A DNA stretch of 64,000 nucleotides from NIOZ-UU13 sp048635425 (lineage in GTDB: Bacteria > Planctomycetota > Phycisphaerae > Sedimentisphaerales > Anaerobacaceae): contig JAIVYN010000001.1 in assembly GCA_048635425.1 (NCBI GenBank), positions 1 to 64,000 on the forward strand, written 5' to 3'. The position numbers were made by a program, and so were the translations under genes. Positions 49,237-57,104 of the stretch are shown in pieces (the first letter of the stretch is position 1; the number at the start of each line of letters is the position of its first letter). Below the pieces are notes generated by a model. The model searched no databases and had not been told where the DNA came from. It saw nothing but the letters and a program-made list of their open reading frames with translations.

Positions 49237-51060
49237 ATGGCAAAGGAAAATGGAGAAAGCGATTCACAAAATCTTCCCGCCAGTACAGTAGAGTTTATAA
49301 GGCGGGTTTTAAATAAGATGGGGTATCGCCGTAAGGTTCGTCAGGATGTGCAGGCAGAACTTACAGCGCATTTTGAAGATGAGTTTAAGGACTGCAAGAC
49401 TAATGAAGAGAAGGAACAGAAAGCTCAGCAGCTAATCACCGACTTTGGTGACCTGAAGTTGCTCGCTATTCTTTTACGCCGCGCCAAAAAACGCTGCCGA
49501 CCCCTCTGGCGAACGGTGGTTGCGAGGACATTTCAAGTTGTCGGCGTGTTAATTTTATGCTTTATTCTTTACATTTTCTGGTTCTTGACCGGCAAGCCGG
49601 TTATTACCACAAACTACGTTGCCGAGCTAAATAACATGGTGCGACCGGTAGCTGATGAATCTCTAAATGCAGCTCCATTGTACATCAAGGCGGTTGGTTT
49701 GTATGAAGAGCTGTCGGATGACTTTCTTCTTTTCTTCGCGCAGAATCAAAAGGCAATCATTGATGAGGAATTCACGCGGTTTGCAGATTTGTCCAGTAAA
49801 ATTGATAGAGTGCTTTCAAATAGAAAACTTTTGAATTATCAGGAAGAAAGAAAAGATGTCCAGGACGAAGTGAACAGAGCTCTGTCCCGGTTTTTGGGAA
49901 AGAGATATGATGAGCTAACTGTTGAGCAAACGAATATAGCCGAAAGATGGCTCCAGGAGCACAACGATGCTCTGGAGCTTATTATTGAAGGCTCTCGAAG
50001 GCCATATTACTGGAGAGCATATGAAACCAAGACGGCGGCAGGCGGAATGATGGGTGTTCGTATGCCTAACCTTTCCGAGTTTCGTGGGTTGGCGCGTTCT
50101 CTGCGATTGCGAATTTGGTTAAATGCCGAGCAAGGTCGTTTCAAAGAGGCCTTTAACGATATAAAATCCTGTTATCGTTTTGGTCAACATCTCAGAGGGG
50201 ATAAATTCTTTATTGAACAGCTTGTGGGAATAGCTCTTGAAGCATTATCCGCTCGAACTATTCGGGAAATTGTAGGCGGATATGAAATTGACTCGACGGT
50301 ATTGGCGGACTTTCAGCGTGATTTTGAGCAGATTATCGCCGATGAAAACTTCACAATAAGCCTCAAGGCCGAGAAACTGATGATGTATGACGAGATACAA
50401 AGGTGTTTTACCTCTGACAGGATAGGCAAAGGGCATTTGTATGTGCCGAGATTCAGAAAGATAAGCGATATGTCCAGCAATTATGAAGGGGCGGGGGTTG
50501 AGCCTTTTATTTTGGATTTGGTGTATTCGGTGCCGTTTCTTTTCGGCCATCCGAACAAAGAGGAAACTTTAACATCAGTGAATGAACTTTATGATTATTA
50601 TGAGCAGTTATCCCTGAAAACTGCTGCACAGATACACACGGACAGCGACGCCATAGACGATAAGTTAAACAAACTTTCCAGCGACAATATCTTGATAGGC
50701 ATACTTACTCCGGCTATCAGAAGGATATTTGAAATAAGCAATCGACTTCCTACTGACGTTGGAGCTGCTTTGACAATGAGTGCGATATTCAGATACAATG
50801 GCGATACCGGCCGGTATCCACAGAATTTGAATCAACTGGTTACTGCTGGTTTCCTGAGGCAACTGCCGATAGACTCTTTCGGTGATAAGCCGATGGTTTA
50901 CAGAAAAACTGATGACGATTTCATCCTATACAGCATTGGTCCTGATTTCAAAGATGACGGCGGCGTATCCGGTAAGGACAGCAAAGGCCGAGTTAGACAG
51001 TGGAGAGACAATGGCGATACGGTCTTCTGGCCTCTGCCAAAACCACAGGTTAAGAAATAG
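49237..51060 (+). CDS. Large membrane-anchored protein paired with PadR
   Basis: The 607-residue protein (ATG at 49237 behind GCGAGG) begins with a helical domain of the DUF1700/HAAS kind (IRRVLNKMGYRRKVRQDVQA, ELTAHFEDEF), has one membrane segment at about 95-115 (VVGVLILCFILYIFWFLTG) and a large outer helical part. It ends with SIGPDFKDDGGVSGKD, like the acidic calcium-loop endings of planctomycete pseudopilin-type proteins; the zinc-ribbon protein at 28666 has a similar end. The function is unknown. Confidence 0.75.
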   Translation: MAKENGESDSQNLPASTVEFIRRVLNKMGYRRKVRQDVQAELTAHFEDEFKDCKTNEEKEQKAQQLITDFGDLKLLAILLRRAKKRCRPLWRTVVARTFQVVGVLILCFILYIFWFLTGKPVITTNYVAELNNMVRPVADESLNAAPLYIKAVGLYEELSDDFLLFFAQNQKAIIDEEFTRFADLSSKIDRVLSNRKLLNYQEERKDVQDEVNRALSRFLGKRYDELTVEQTNIAERWLQEHNDALELIIEGSRRPYYWRAYETKTAAGGMMGVRMPNLSEFRGLARSLRLRIWLNAEQGRFKEAFNDIKSCYRFGQHLRGDKFFIEQLVGIALEALSARTIREIVGGYEIDSTVLADFQRDFEQIIADENFTISLKAEKLMMYDEIQRCFTSDRIGKGHLYVPRFRKISDMSSNYEGAGVEPFILDLVYSVPFLFGHPNKEETLTSVNELYDYYEQLSLKTAAQIHTDSDAIDDKLNKLSSDNILIGILTPAIRRIFEISNRLPTDVGAALTMSAIFRYNGDTGRYPQNLNQLVTAGFLRQLPIDSFGDKPMVYRKTDDDFILYSIGPDFKDDGGVSGKDSKGRVRQWRDNGDTVFWPLPKPQVKK

Positions 51061-51462
51061 CGGCAGTTCAGAATTATATAGCCAGGAAAAAATCTTCAAA
51101 AAACCCTCTATGGTTGGCAGCCTCAAAGCCGCTTGTCTCGGCGAAGGCCAAGCCGTAGCCAGGTAAGGCTTTGGGGATGGTTTGTTGACGAGTATCGAGC
51201 ATCAAGTATCGAGACAGGGAAATTCTTGAAATTCCTTTTCAAACTTCATATCATATCCTTCACAGACTGTCTTAGTGGGTAAAACTTACCCCAATTGGGT
51301 TTTTTATAACTTTAGTTCATTTTAGGCACTTTATCCGCCGCGGCGGATTTAGCTCACTTTAGGCACTTTTGTGATTATCGGTTACTTTATATGTCTTCCG
51401 GATAGTCGTAGCATTAGAGTGCGCTGTGTACACAACTTTAAAATTTTTTAAAGGAGGTAACT
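51061..51462. other. Intergenic region with word repeat
   Basis: The gap between the PadR partner and the Tat lipoprotein holds a CGAGTATCGAGCATCAAGTA word pair near 51190-51215, the TTTAGGCAC repeat at 51305-51375 and, near its end, AAGGAGG before the next gene. No ORF is convincing. Confidence 0.5.
51305..51375. repeat. Word repeat, TTTAGGCACTTTAG type
   Basis: CTTTAGTTCATTTTAGGCAC and TTTAGCTCACTTTAGGCACT flank the palindrome ATCCGCCGCGGCGGAT. The words match the outer parts of the long repeats at 25878 and 32960. Confidence 0.65.
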
Positions 51463-52947
51463 ATGAGTTCTTCAAGATGTCCCTTAAAGTGCAGTTGTAA
51501 TCACAATCTTAATCGGCGGCAATTTATACGCGGCTCAGCCGGATTAGTGGCGGGCTCTGTTTTGTTGCAGGGCTGTAATACATTTTCTCCAGGGCCTATG
51601 GTAACACAGAGTCCCATCCGCGCATGCGGGCCGGCCTCAAAATATGTCCCAACAATCAAGGCAGCCTTCGTCCGGCGAAAAGAAGATTACGGAATGTGGT
51701 GGCCCGGCGCGGTCTATGACGGCCGGGCCGCAAGGCAAAAGTACACCGCGCAATTGGTGGAGACAGCCAGTATGCTTGGCATCAAACTCGATTTGCGTCC
51801 TGAACCCATTTATAGCCCCGCTGAGGCCGACGCCTGGCTGGCCGAGGCCAAGGCCGCTGAGGTCGATGGCCTGATGCTGGTGTTGCTGGACCGCCAACAG
51901 CACACCTGGCCCACAGCCCATAAGGCGGTCGATACCGGAATCCCGACGGTCATCTTTTCGCCACTGGGCACGTCGTTTACCACCAACACAATCCGTCTGG
52001 CTGAGGCCTCCGGATGTGTGATTTATGCCACAAACGATTTCAGCCAGGCTGCTTACGGTATGAAGATGCTCTGTGCGGCGGCCAAGATGCGCCGAGCGCG
52101 CTGCGTTGTGCTCAAGGGTAAGAAACGTTACGATGCGCCGCTGGCGGATACGGGCATTACGCTGCGACACATCCCGGCCAAAACGTTCATCGATGAGTAT
52201 AACCGAACAGAACAAGCGGAAGATATCATAGCTATGGCCGACGATTATATTCGCCGCGCTCGCAGGTTTACAGGCGCGACTCGCAGGGACGTTATCAACG
52301 GCGTCAAGAGTTACTTCGTAGCCGGCAAAATTCTCGAAAACGAGCAGGCCGATGCGATAACGATGGATTGTCTCGGTGCCCTTGGCAAAATCGATGTGAG
52401 CCTGCCTTGTATCGCCTGGTCACGGATGAACGATGACGGCATACCCGCAGCCTGCGAGGCCGATTATGGCGCCGTCGCCTCACATATGATTGTGCAGTAT
52501 TTGTTCGACCGTCCGGGATTTCAGCAGGACCCCGTGGCCGATACTTCCGACGATTCAATAATCGGTGCGCACTGCTGCTGTGCCACAAAGCTTAAGGGTT
52601 TCGACCATAGCCCCGAACCGTTCGATCTTGTGCATCACCACGGCAACCGGGACGCGGTGCCGCGCACTCTCTGGCGCAAAGGCCAGCGGGTAACGAGCAT
52701 CGATTTACTACCTGGTAACGAGAAACAGAACCGTACAACAAGAATTCTCATCTCAGCCGGCACGGTCATTGAGAATATGGACGTACCGCCCAGTGGCGGA
52801 TGCGTCGTATCGGTCAAGGTCAAATTCGACGGCGACCAGGAAGTGCTCAGCTTCCCCGGCTTTCACCAGATATTCTTCTACGGCGACTACAAGCGCCAGC
52901 TCGTGGAGTTCTGCCGACTGTTCAACTTTGAAGCTCAGGTAGTCTGA
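51463..52947 (+). CDS. Tat-exported lipoprotein, fucose-isomerase-like fold
   Basis: The 494-residue protein has a twin-arginine signal (NRRQFIRGSAGLVAGSVLLQ, then GC), so it is exported folded and probably lipidated. The body resembles L-fucose/arabinose isomerase-type proteins: PIYSPAEADAWLAEAKAAEV, VIFSPLGTSFTT, ACEADYGAVASHMI with the Glu that binds metal in the family, HCCCATKLKGF and HHHGNRDAVPRTLW. Many planctomycetes carry such exported relatives. Base use is richer in G+C than the neighbours. Activity on a sugar is not established. Confidence 0.75.
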   Translation: MSSSRCPLKCSCNHNLNRRQFIRGSAGLVAGSVLLQGCNTFSPGPMVTQSPIRACGPASKYVPTIKAAFVRRKEDYGMWWPGAVYDGRAARQKYTAQLVETASMLGIKLDLRPEPIYSPAEADAWLAEAKAAEVDGLMLVLLDRQQHTWPTAHKAVDTGIPTVIFSPLGTSFTTNTIRLAEASGCVIYATNDFSQAAYGMKMLCAAAKMRRARCVVLKGKKRYDAPLADTGITLRHIPAKTFIDEYNRTEQAEDIIAMADDYIRRARRFTGATRRDVINGVKSYFVAGKILENEQADAITMDCLGALGKIDVSLPCIAWSRMNDDGIPAACEADYGAVASHMIVQYLFDRPGFQQDPVADTSDDSIIGAHCCCATKLKGFDHSPEPFDLVHHHGNRDAVPRTLWRKGQRVTSIDLLPGNEKQNRTTRILISAGTVIENMDVPPSGGCVVSVKVKFDGDQEVLSFPGFHQIFFYGDYKRQLVEFCRLFNFEAQVV

Positions 52948-53001
52948 TGATTCCGCTGTCGGTAGGACGGCCTAAAGTTTTTCGGCTTGTCTGGAAATAA
53001 A

Positions 53002-53031
53002 AAGCCGAGCAAGTTTTGTTTGCTTGCTCGG
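53002..53031 (-). terminator. Terminator of rpsU
   Basis: CCGAGCAAG and CTTGCTCGG form a perfect 9-base stem with a 9-base loop. On the minus strand the hairpin is followed by GCTTTTTATTT, a T-run, as in intrinsic terminators. No such run follows on the plus strand. Confidence 0.8.
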
Positions 53032-53070
53032 ATTGAATGCGACTAAAAAAGTCTTTCGCGAAAGGAATTT

Positions 53071-53253
53071 TTATGGGGGGTGGTTTATAGTTCGCTGGGC
53101 TTTACGCATACGTCGGCGATTTTTTTCTGAGGGCTTTTCGTAATAGGCCATTCTCTTCATGTCTCTGATTAAACCCTCTTTTTCACACAGCTTCTTGAAG
53201 CGTCTGATCATTTGTTGGACTGATTCGCCTGCCCGCGATTTAACTTTCAGCAT
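53071..53253 (-). CDS. rpsU: 30S ribosomal protein bS21
   Basis: The 60-residue protein matches bS21: VKSRAGESVQQMIRRFKKLC, EKEGLIRDMKRMAYYEKPSE and a basic end. It helps the 30S subunit start translation. It is monocistronic, with its own terminator and a possible promoter on the minus strand (TTGTGG, 18 bases, TATAAG). The inverted repeat GCTTCT-N6-AGAAGC (53274-53291) near the transcription start may form a leader hairpin. Confidence 0.95.
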   Translation of the reverse strand: MLKVKSRAGESVQQMIRRFKKLCEKEGLIRDMKRMAYYEKPSEKNRRRMRKAQRTINHPP

Positions 53254-53557
53254 AAAAAAACAAACCTTCCTGTGCTTCTTATATCAGAAGCAATCACAAA
53301 ACCACAATATACTTAATTCGTCAAAAATTGTTCGTTTCATTACTCTAAACCAGATTTTGTATTTTTTCAAGTCAAAAAATGCTCACTGATAGTTTTTGTA
53401 TAAAATGGCCTTTTCGCCCGATAAAATCCCAGTATTCTCCCCAAAAATCTGTAATTTTACCAAATTTTCAGGATTTCTTGAGAAATATGGGCAAATATGT
53501 TAAAATAAAGGGTCAATTACCTGCCTCCGCAGGCACAGGTTTGGAGGTATATTGTAG
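53254..53557. other. Divergent intergenic region rpsU-hflX
   Basis: This AT-rich gap holds the rpsU promoter and leader palindrome on the left and the hflX promoter on the right. The stretch between, about 53300-53470, shows no gene or repeat. Confidence 0.5.
53478..53506 (+). promoter_or_regulatory. hflX promoter
   Basis: TTGAGA at 53478-53483 and TAAAAT at 53501-53506 are 17 bases apart, about 50 bases upstream of the hflX start. Confidence 0.5.
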
Positions 53558-54871
53558 TTGGAGAAATTGCGTCAGACTCTGAGAGTCAGAAAAGAACGGG
53601 CGATTCTGGTCGCCGCTGTCCTCCGCGTCCCCGATGGGCCGGACGATTTGGCTGAGCTTACAGCCTTAGCTGAAAGTGCCGGCGCCGTTGTTGTGGACAG
53701 ATTCCAGCAGAAAATCCGCAAGATAAATCCCGCCACATACATAGGCAAGGGCAAAGCCGACCAGCTTGCCGGCAGAGTCAGGCGATTCAAGGCCGACGTT
53801 GTGATATTTGATAATGACCTTTCCCCGGGCCAAATTCGCGAACTTGAAGAGATTGTCAAAATCAAGGTCCTCGACCGCAGCGAACTGATTTTGGACATAT
53901 TCGCCACCAGGGCAAAGACCAGACAGGCCAAACTGCAGGTCGAGTTGGCCCAGTTGGAATATACATATCCCCGGTTGGCCCGTATGTGGTCGCACTTGGA
54001 TAGCGTAGCGGGGGCAGGCGGGGGAACCGCTGCCGGCGCGGTCGGTGGTATCGGCACCAGAGGCCCGGGCGAACAGCAGTTGGAAATCGACCGGCGATTA
54101 GTCAGCAAAAGAATCACCGAGCTGAAACGCGAGCTTGTAAATATTGACAAGCGCAGGATTCGCGAGATTAACGCTCGAAAGGGATTGTTCAAAATCTGTC
54201 TCGTTGGTTATACCAATGCGGGCAAAAGCACGCTCCTGAACACACTTACAGATGCGGGGGTCCTTGTCGAGGACAGGCTCTTTGCAACACTGGACACGCG
54301 AACAAGAAAATGGACGCCGGCCAGAGGCGCCGATGTGGTGGTCAGCGATACAATTGGTTTTGTGAAAAATTTACCGCATCAATTGGTCGCCTCGTTTAAG
54401 GCAACGCTCGAAGAGGCCGTCAATGCGGATTTGCTCCTGCATATCATAGATGTAGCCAATTCCGATACGCTAAAGCAAATCGAATCTGTAAATAACGTTC
54501 TCAAAGAGATTGGCTGCGGCCAAAAACCGATTTTGGAAGTGTTTAACAAAGTCGATATTGTCAGAAAAATCGGCGACCTTGAGATGCTCCAAACGCTCTA
54601 TCCCGATGCGGTATGTATATCAGCCAAAACCGGCTACGGCCTGGAGAAATTAAATGAAGCAGTCGCTGCAAGGTACAAAGGCACTGAGCTTCTGCTTCGG
54701 GTCGCCAGCAGCCAATCGAACGGCAAGGTCCAGAGTTTCCTGCGGGCGCACGGCCAAATTCTAAACGAGCAATACCAGGACAGCTCTGTTCTGATTGACG
54801 CCAAGCTCGGCCGAAACCAGCTCCCCGACCTAAAACGCCTGCACCCTGAAGCCATCGATATAATTGATTAA
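53558..54871 (+). CDS. hflX: Ribosome-associated GTPase HflX
   Basis: The 437-residue GTPase splits or rescues stalled ribosomes. The N-terminal domain has NPATYIGKGKADQLA and FDNDLSPGQIRELEEI, then AGAGGGTAAGAVGGIGTRGP, and the G domain has G1 GYTNAGKSTLLNTL, G2/G3 SDTIGFVKNLP and G4 FNKVDIV. The TTG at 53558 is chosen because GGAGGT lies nine bases before it. The last codons (Ile-Ile-Asp-stop) run into a word repeat. Confidence 0.94.
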   Translation: MEKLRQTLRVRKERAILVAAVLRVPDGPDDLAELTALAESAGAVVVDRFQQKIRKINPATYIGKGKADQLAGRVRRFKADVVIFDNDLSPGQIRELEEIVKIKVLDRSELILDIFATRAKTRQAKLQVELAQLEYTYPRLARMWSHLDSVAGAGGGTAAGAVGGIGTRGPGEQQLEIDRRLVSKRITELKRELVNIDKRRIREINARKGLFKICLVGYTNAGKSTLLNTLTDAGVLVEDRLFATLDTRTRKWTPARGADVVVSDTIGFVKNLPHQLVASFKATLEEAVNADLLLHIIDVANSDTLKQIESVNNVLKEIGCGQKPILEVFNKVDIVRKIGDLEMLQTLYPDAVCISAKTGYGLEKLNEAVAARYKGTELLLRVASSQSNGKVQSFLRAHGQILNEQYQDSSVLIDAKLGRNQLPDLKRLHPEAIDIID

Positions 54872-54958
54872 TGACGATTGATTATTGATTATCGATAAGT
54901 TCGTGACCCGTCGCTCGTATTTAGTGATGCGTATTGAGTATATCGTATTGCGTGAAGA
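54866..54958. repeat. Composite word repeat at the hflX stop
   Basis: It begins ATTGATTAATGACGATTGAT within the last codons of hflX and continues TATTGATTATCG; then the other vocabulary follows, CGTCGCTCGTATTTAGTGAT and TATCGTATTGCGTG. Two word types in tandem occur here as they do between proA and proB. Confidence 0.65.
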
Positions 54959-55546
54959 CTTTCGCTCCAAGTTACGAAATTTGCTCGTGAAGCCCTTCGG
55001 ACCGTTTGACTGTGCTCCCACCTTCGCTACTCTACTTCGCCGGAGGCTATGTAGAAACCAGCTACGGAGGGCAAGCAGGGCAGGCTTTGCTCAGGACAGG
55101 CTCTATAATTAGAGCTATCTGCGTGTTTGATGCGAAAAAAGTGGTGCCTGGAATGAAAACTGGTGAGCTAAGTCGTTGTCAAAAAAGAAGTAAAAAAAAT
55201 TTTGGAATTTTGGTTTTTTGCTTATAGGTATCAGCGTATTTGATTGAAAACTTGCGGGTATTTTACCTATTTTGGCGCATAAGGTCACACTTTCAACGTG
55301 CTTAGCCTTGCTTACTTTTCAAGTAAGTATCAGCGTATTTGATCGAAAATCGTGTCGTTCGATACTCGCGGTCTTTTGTGGAATCTGCTCATGCTTCTCG
55401 TCTTGGGTGTATTGTACGAACACGAGCAAATGCGGGGAAAAACTCTTGCAAGCTGTGACGATAATACGATAGAATGAGCCGGTCTCAAAAATCCAACTGG
55501 GCGTATGGCCTTATCAAAATGCTAACCAGATAACGGGAGGTTGAAT
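54959..55546. other. Long intergenic region with direct repeats
   Basis: About 590 bases without a convincing gene. Near 54990-55085 there is a GC-rich, palindromic patch (CTACTCTACTTCGCCGGAGG and similar). GTATCAGCGTATTTGATTG at 55228 and GTATCAGCGTATTTGATCG at 55327 are direct copies 99 bases apart, both followed by GAAAA. Short frames here lack ribosome binding sites. Confidence 0.5.
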
Positions 55547-56392
55547 ATGAAGTGGATGCTCCGAAGTTTGATAATTATTGCTTTTGCTCTTTGTGTTGCT
55601 CAGGCCTATGGCATTGAAGGCGTCGAAATTGTTCCGGATGTTGTTTACGGACATAAGCACGGCATGGCCCTGACATTCGATGTTTACAAGCCCAAACAGG
55701 AAGCCAATGGGGTGGGGATTCTGTTTATGGTCAGCGGCGGCTGGGTTTCCAGATGGCGTTCGCCGGAACAGAGCATGAGCTGGTTCAAGCCGATGTTAGA
55801 CAAAGGCTTTACCGTATTTGCCGTACGTCACGGCAGCAGTCCGAAGTACGTGATTCCCGAAATTATCGAGGACGTACGCCGCAGCGTGCGTTTTATCCGC
55901 CTGCGGGCGAAGGATTTCGATGTTGACCCCGAGCGATTGGGTGTTGCCGGTGCCAGTGCCGGGGGACACTTGTCTTTGATGCTGGGCACGACTTCCGACA
56001 ATGGTGACCCCAACTCTAAGGATGAAGTTCTTCGCGTCAGCGACCGGGTTGCCGCCGTGGTGGCTTATTTTCCGCCCACCGACATCCGTCCGTTGGTCAA
56101 CAAGCTGCCCGATTACCCGGCCCTGAACTTCGAAGAAGAGAAGGCGGCGGCCTGTTCGCCTTTGTTGCATGTCTCAAAGGACGATCCGCCCACGCTGCTT
56201 ATTCACGGGGACAAAGATGAGCTGGTACCGCTCGAACACAGCGAGAATATTCTCGCGGAATTCAAGAAACACAAAGTAATTAGTGAGTTGCTGGTTATCA
56301 AGGGTGCCGGTCACGGCTTCCGGGGTGAAGACGGCAAGCGTGCCGCCGAGTCACTGGTGGCGTGGTTCGAAAAGCATTTGCTCAAGAAGTGA
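55547..56392 (+). CDS. Exported alpha/beta hydrolase (esterase-like)
   Basis: The 281-residue protein has a signal peptide (MLRSLIIIAFALCVAQAYG) and an alpha/beta hydrolase fold of the acetyl-esterase/BD-FAE kind: oxyanion region MVSGGWVSRW, nucleophile Ser in GVAGASAGGHLSLMLG, acid in IHGDKDELVP and His in GAGHGFRGED. It likely removes ester groups from a polysaccharide outside the cytoplasm. The ATG at 55547 is preferred to the TTG at 55541 because GGGAGG ends 6 bases before it. Confidence 0.88.
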   Translation: MKWMLRSLIIIAFALCVAQAYGIEGVEIVPDVVYGHKHGMALTFDVYKPKQEANGVGILFMVSGGWVSRWRSPEQSMSWFKPMLDKGFTVFAVRHGSSPKYVIPEIIEDVRRSVRFIRLRAKDFDVDPERLGVAGASAGGHLSLMLGTTSDNGDPNSKDEVLRVSDRVAAVVAYFPPTDIRPLVNKLPDYPALNFEEEKAAACSPLLHVSKDDPPTLLIHGDKDELVPLEHSENILAEFKKHKVISELLVIKGAGHGFRGEDGKRAAESLVAWFEKHLLKK

Positions 56393-56524
56393 ATCGAGGT
56401 GGCTGTCACCCGAAAAACTTATTTTGTTTTGTTACTTAGCTGCGCAGACGCAGAAGGCTGAAGAATCGCATTTTTTTCGGCGTTGCCAGAGGATAAGGTT
56501 AAATTTTTGGAATGGAGGTAAGCA

Positions 56525-56938
56525 ATGGAAAAACGTCCTGAATCGAAGAGTTGCAGGCGGTTTACCATCGTGAAGAGAGTCCTCGTTTACGGGATATTAT
56601 CTTGTTTGGTCCTCCTTCTTATCATATTTGGAATAGTCTGTTGGGATATCAGGTCAAGCGTCAAAGCGATTTGCGCCGAAGCGAAACAGGAATACACAGG
56701 GGATAGGATCGAGGCATTGATAGCGTACGTGAACTCTGAAAGCCATAGTCTCAGGGACAGAAATCATGCAGTTTGGGCCCTTGGCCAAATCGGTGACAAG
56801 CGCGCTTTACCAGTGCTGGAGGGGTTTGATACAGGCTGGCCCTGTAACCACGACAAATATCTATGTCAACGGGAGCTTCGAAAAGCAATAAAGTTATGTA
56901 AAGGCGGACTAAATCTAACCGCCTGGCTCCCCCGATAA
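56525..56938 (+). CDS. Small membrane protein with a HEAT-like motif
   Basis: The 137-residue protein has one membrane segment (VYGILSCLVLLLIIFGIVC) and an outer part with one HEAT-like unit (LRDRNHAVWALGQIGDKRAL) and four to five Cys. The ATG follows GGAGGT. The function is unknown. Confidence 0.65.
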   Translation: MEKRPESKSCRRFTIVKRVLVYGILSCLVLLLIIFGIVCWDIRSSVKAICAEAKQEYTGDRIEALIAYVNSESHSLRDRNHAVWALGQIGDKRALPVLEGFDTGWPCNHDKYLCQRELRKAIKLCKGGLNLTAWLPR

Positions 56939-57104
56939 ACTTCGAATCTAACGAGCCTCTCCCCGCTCGGCTTAGGTGCGGTCGTTGTTGAAATTCATAC
57001 GTGTTTGGTGAAAGTGTAGAAATTTCCCTTGATTTTTGGACTCAAAAAGTGTATTGTTTCGTTGTGGTTGGTAAATCTCCGCTCAAAGAAACTACAGGTG
57101 CGAT

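Noticed and set aside
53002..53031. Terminator for the Tat lipoprotein gene on the plus strand
   Set aside because: No T-run follows on that strand; the T-run is on the minus strand and fits rpsU.
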